A stretch of DNA of 64,000 nucleotides from Corallococcus caeni (GTDB lineage: Bacteria > Myxococcota > Myxococcia > Myxococcales > Myxococcaceae). Numbering within the stretch: the stretch's first letter is position 1; each line of letters opens with the position of its first letter. The notes below the pieces were generated by a model. That model worked only from the letters and a program-made list of their open reading frames with translations, ran no database searches and had not been told where the DNA came from. The position numbers and the translations under genes were made by a program. Positions 61,982-64,000 of the stretch are shown piece after piece. Location: contig NZ_BTTW01000004.1 in the NCBI RefSeq assembly GCF_036245865.1, forward strand, positions 372,001 through 436,000, in the 5' to 3' direction.

Positions 61982-63574
61982 GTGTCCCGTCTCCTCCTCC
62001 TGGTGCTCCTGCTGGCGGCCAGCCCCTCCCGGGCCGGCACGGTCGCTTCCGAGTGCTGGGCCGCCTGCCGCCGCCACGTCGCCGACCCGTCGCTGCGCGC
62101 GCGGACCTGCGGGGCCTGCGTCACCGGGGGCCGGGTGGACAGCTGGGTGGCGTCCCTGGGGACGGGCGGGGTAGAGGCGCAGCGGGCCCTGGAGTCGGCG
62201 CTCACGGACGGCAGCTGGCGGGTGCGCTGGGCCGCGGTGCGGGCCGGGGCCCGGAGCCGGGGCCTGACGGAGCGGCGGGCCCTGGCGGACTGGATCATGG
62301 ACACCCCGCCGGACGCGGACCTGGGGGCCTGCCTCACCGCCGTCCGTGCCGCCGCCGACACCGGCCGCTCCACGGCGGACTTCCTGAGGGAGGCGGGGGC
62401 GCGAGGGCCCTCCGCCGCCGCCCGGGTGTGGGCGAAGCGGGAGGCCGTCCGCCAGTCGCTGTCGCTGGAGATGTTCTCGCAGGAGCCGTCCGTGCGGCTG
62501 CCCGCGCTCCTGCACCTGGCCACCTTCCAGGGGCGCTCGGCGACGCGCGTGGTGCTGGACGCGGTGGCGTCGCGGCCCGTCGCGGGGGACGCGGTGATGG
62601 CGGAGCTCCTCTCCGCCGTCGCCGAGCGGCAGCGCGCGTCCGTGGGCCGGCTGCTCCTGACGGAGGCGAAGCCCCCGGACGAGGCCGTCATCAACCGGCT
62701 CTTCGCCGTGTACTCGCGGGAGCTGGACGCGCTGCGGCCGGAGCTTGCGTCCGGTGACGTGCAGCGCCGGCGTACGGCGGTGGCCACCCTGCGCCGGTAC
62801 GGTCCGCTGGCGAAGCGGGAGCTGGAGGGGATGCTGGGTGACGAGGACGCGCGGATCCGCGAGCTGGCGGCGCGCGGCCTGGCGGAGTCGGCCGGGAAGC
62901 CCCTGCGGGACGCGGCGGTCCAGGGCGTGAAGGACGCGGAGACGGCGGAGGCCGCCCGGCCCTGGCTGGGCGCGATGGCGCGCGAGAAGGGGTGCTTCGC
63001 CTTCCTGCGGGACGTGGCCGAGGGGCGCGACGCCCGGACGCCGGAGATACAGGGGGAGGCGGTTGCGCTCCTGGGGGACTGCGCGGAAGGCCCGCCCCCC
63101 ACGCGGCGGCTGGCGCCCTTCCTTGCGTCGCCCGTGGCGCCGGTGCGCGCGGGGGCCGTGCGCGCGCTGGGGGCGCTGCCCCGGAACGGCGACGCGATGT
63201 CGCTGGCGGCGAAGGCGCTGGAGGACGGAGCGCCGGAGGTGGTGGTGGCCGCGCTGGACGTGCTGTCCGCCTACCGGCAGCCGTCGCGAGGGGACGAGGC
63301 GGCGGGCCTGCTGGAGTCGGAGCACCCGGTGGTGCGCGCGGCGGCGGCGCGGGCGCTGGAGTTCGTGGGCCGCGCTGGGCACGTGCGCGTCCTGGCGGAG
63401 CGCCTGCGCGGGGACCCGGTGGCGGACGTGCGCGTCGCGGCGGCGAGGTCGCTGTCCGCGCTGGGGGGGCCGCACGCCGTGGCGGCGCTGAGCGAGGCGG
63501 CGGCGCACGACGCGGACACGCACGTGAAGCACGTGTCGGAGGAGGGGCTGCGCCGGTTGGGCTTCGGGCGCTGA
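61982..63574 (+). CDS. Exported HEAT-repeat protein
   Basis: A 530-aa protein with a Sec signal (LLLLVLLLAASPSRAG) and a Cys-rich N-terminus (ECWAACRRH, CGACVTGG), followed by HEAT/PBS-type helical repeats. Examples are DARIRELAARGLAESAG, APVRAGAVRALGALP, PVVRAAAARALEFVG and ADVRVAAARSLSALGG. It begins with GTG at 61982. HEAT proteins are scaffolds; no partner is evident. It is divergent from rpsU. Confidence 0.85.
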   Translation: MSRLLLLVLLLAASPSRAGTVASECWAACRRHVADPSLRARTCGACVTGGRVDSWVASLGTGGVEAQRALESALTDGSWRVRWAAVRAGARSRGLTERRALADWIMDTPPDADLGACLTAVRAAADTGRSTADFLREAGARGPSAAARVWAKREAVRQSLSLEMFSQEPSVRLPALLHLATFQGRSATRVVLDAVASRPVAGDAVMAELLSAVAERQRASVGRLLLTEAKPPDEAVINRLFAVYSRELDALRPELASGDVQRRRTAVATLRRYGPLAKRELEGMLGDEDARIRELAARGLAESAGKPLRDAAVQGVKDAETAEAARPWLGAMAREKGCFAFLRDVAEGRDARTPEIQGEAVALLGDCAEGPPPTRRLAPFLASPVAPVRAGAVRALGALPRNGDAMSLAAKALEDGAPEVVVAALDVLSAYRQPSRGDEAAGLLESEHPVVRAAAARALEFVGRAGHVRVLAERLRGDPVADVRVAAARSLSALGGPHAVAALSEAAAHDADTHVKHVSEEGLRRLGFGR

Positions 63575-63598
63575 CGGCTGGGGGACGCGGAGACGGCG

Positions 63599-63663
63599 GG
63601 AGGCCCGGGGATCAGGCCTCCATCCAAGCGTCGCCGAGCCTTGCCGAGCCTCGGTGCCGACGC
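63599..63663. terminator. Two hairpins between convergent genes
   Basis: GGAGGCC/GGCCTCC at 63599-63621 is followed by GCGTCG..CGAG/CTCGG..CGACGC at 63628-63663. Together they fill the gap between the HEAT-repeat gene and the GGDEF gene. Confidence 0.55.
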
Positions 63664-64000
63664 TCAGGGGCCGCTGACGGCCTTGGCGTCCACGCGGTTA
63701 CGGCCCGCGTGCTTGGCCCGGTAGAGGTACTTGTCCGCGGCGGAGATGAGGTCCTCCGGCTGGGAGAAGTCCGAGTCCAGCAGCGTCGCCACGCCCAGGC
63801 TGATGGTCACCTTGATGGGCGTGCCGCTGAAGATGAAGTCCGCGCGGTCCACCGCCACGCGGCAGCGCTCCGCGCACGCCAGGGCCGCGTCCTCCGCGGA
63901 CTCGCGCAGCATCAGCGCGAACTCCTCGCCGCCGTAGCGCGCGAGCAGGTCCTCGGTGCGCACCGTGTCCGCCACCCGCTGCGCGATGCGCGTCAGCACG
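63664..64000 (-). CDS. GGDEF-domain protein, C-terminal part
   Basis: The last 111 or so residues of a diguanylate cyclase. The active-site signature is ARYGGEEFALML, a functional GGEEF variant. KVTISLGVATL and DKYLYRAKHAGRNRV are the closing blocks. No RxxD inhibitory site is seen directly before it in the visible part. The N-terminus, and with it any sensor domain, lies beyond the window. It should make cyclic di-GMP. Confidence 0.92.
   Translation of the reverse strand, partial: VLTRIAQRVADTVRTEDLLARYGGEEFALMLRESAEDAALACAERCRVAVDRADFIFSGTPIKVTISLGVATLLDSDFSQPEDLISAADKYLYRAKHAGRNRVDAKAVSGP

Overview
The window reads as chromosomal DNA of a high-GC delta-type bacterium, most probably a myxobacterium close to Corallococcus or Myxococcus. 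The evidence is the very GC-rich third codon positions, the rpsU-yqeY-dnaG-rpoD macromolecular-synthesis cluster with an unusually long acidic sigma-70, the many lipoproteins and large multidomain exported proteins, and a phage-type att site lying inside an integrase coding end, as described for myxophage Mx8. The genus is inference; the sequence carries no rRNA.

Layout. 1-2.7 kb: ABC-2 exporter plus a cupredoxin-like lipoprotein. 2.7-5.6 kb: CpxRA-like operon (Spy-like periplasmic protein, small exported peptide, response regulator, histidine kinase). 5.9-14 kb: cold-shock protein, cupin, lipoprotein, phosphoesterase, a divergent LysR/metallo-beta-lactamase pair, DTW, HAD, ElaA and M20 peptidase genes. 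14.2-19 kb: two FemAB-like paralogs flanking a membrane acyltransferase, then a CmlA-family phenicol exporter preceded by a nine-codon leader peptide. 19.2-23.1 kb: an unknown beta-rich protein, a MACPF pore-former, a JmjC/cupin-4 oxygenase and a sulfotransferase-like protein. 23-34.8 kb: glycosyltransferase, DNRLRE lipoprotein, BioY, MAPEG, a LysR-controlled ThDP enzyme/ALDH operon and a large unknown protein. 35-50.7 kb: a 1456-residue subtilase, J-domain protein, delta-60 lipoprotein, amidohydrolase, Imm-5-like protein, METTL25-like methyltransferase, serine hydrolase and a giant TPR/transglutaminase membrane protein.

50.9-56.2 kb is a small genomic island bounded by perfect 70-bp direct repeats that overlap the 3' half of a tRNA-Ile2(CAU) gene. 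It carries a P-loop ATPase and an HNH nuclease (candidate defence pair), duplicated excisionase-like HTH genes, duplicated small proteins and only the C-terminal tail of a tyrosine integrase. In the excised circle this tail would be fused in frame to the HTH protein. The island is visibly less GC-rich around the ATPase and HNH genes than its surroundings.

56.2-64 kb is conserved housekeeping sequence: an alkyltransferase-like DNA-repair protein, rpoD, dnaG, yqeY and rpsU (with an internal terminator between yqeY and dnaG), a HEAT-repeat protein and the C-terminal part of a GGDEF protein.

The strongest candidates for undescribed biology are the ATPase/HNH island and the MACPF-oxygenase-sulfotransferase cluster, whose two structural proteins both end in Leu-Asn-Asp.
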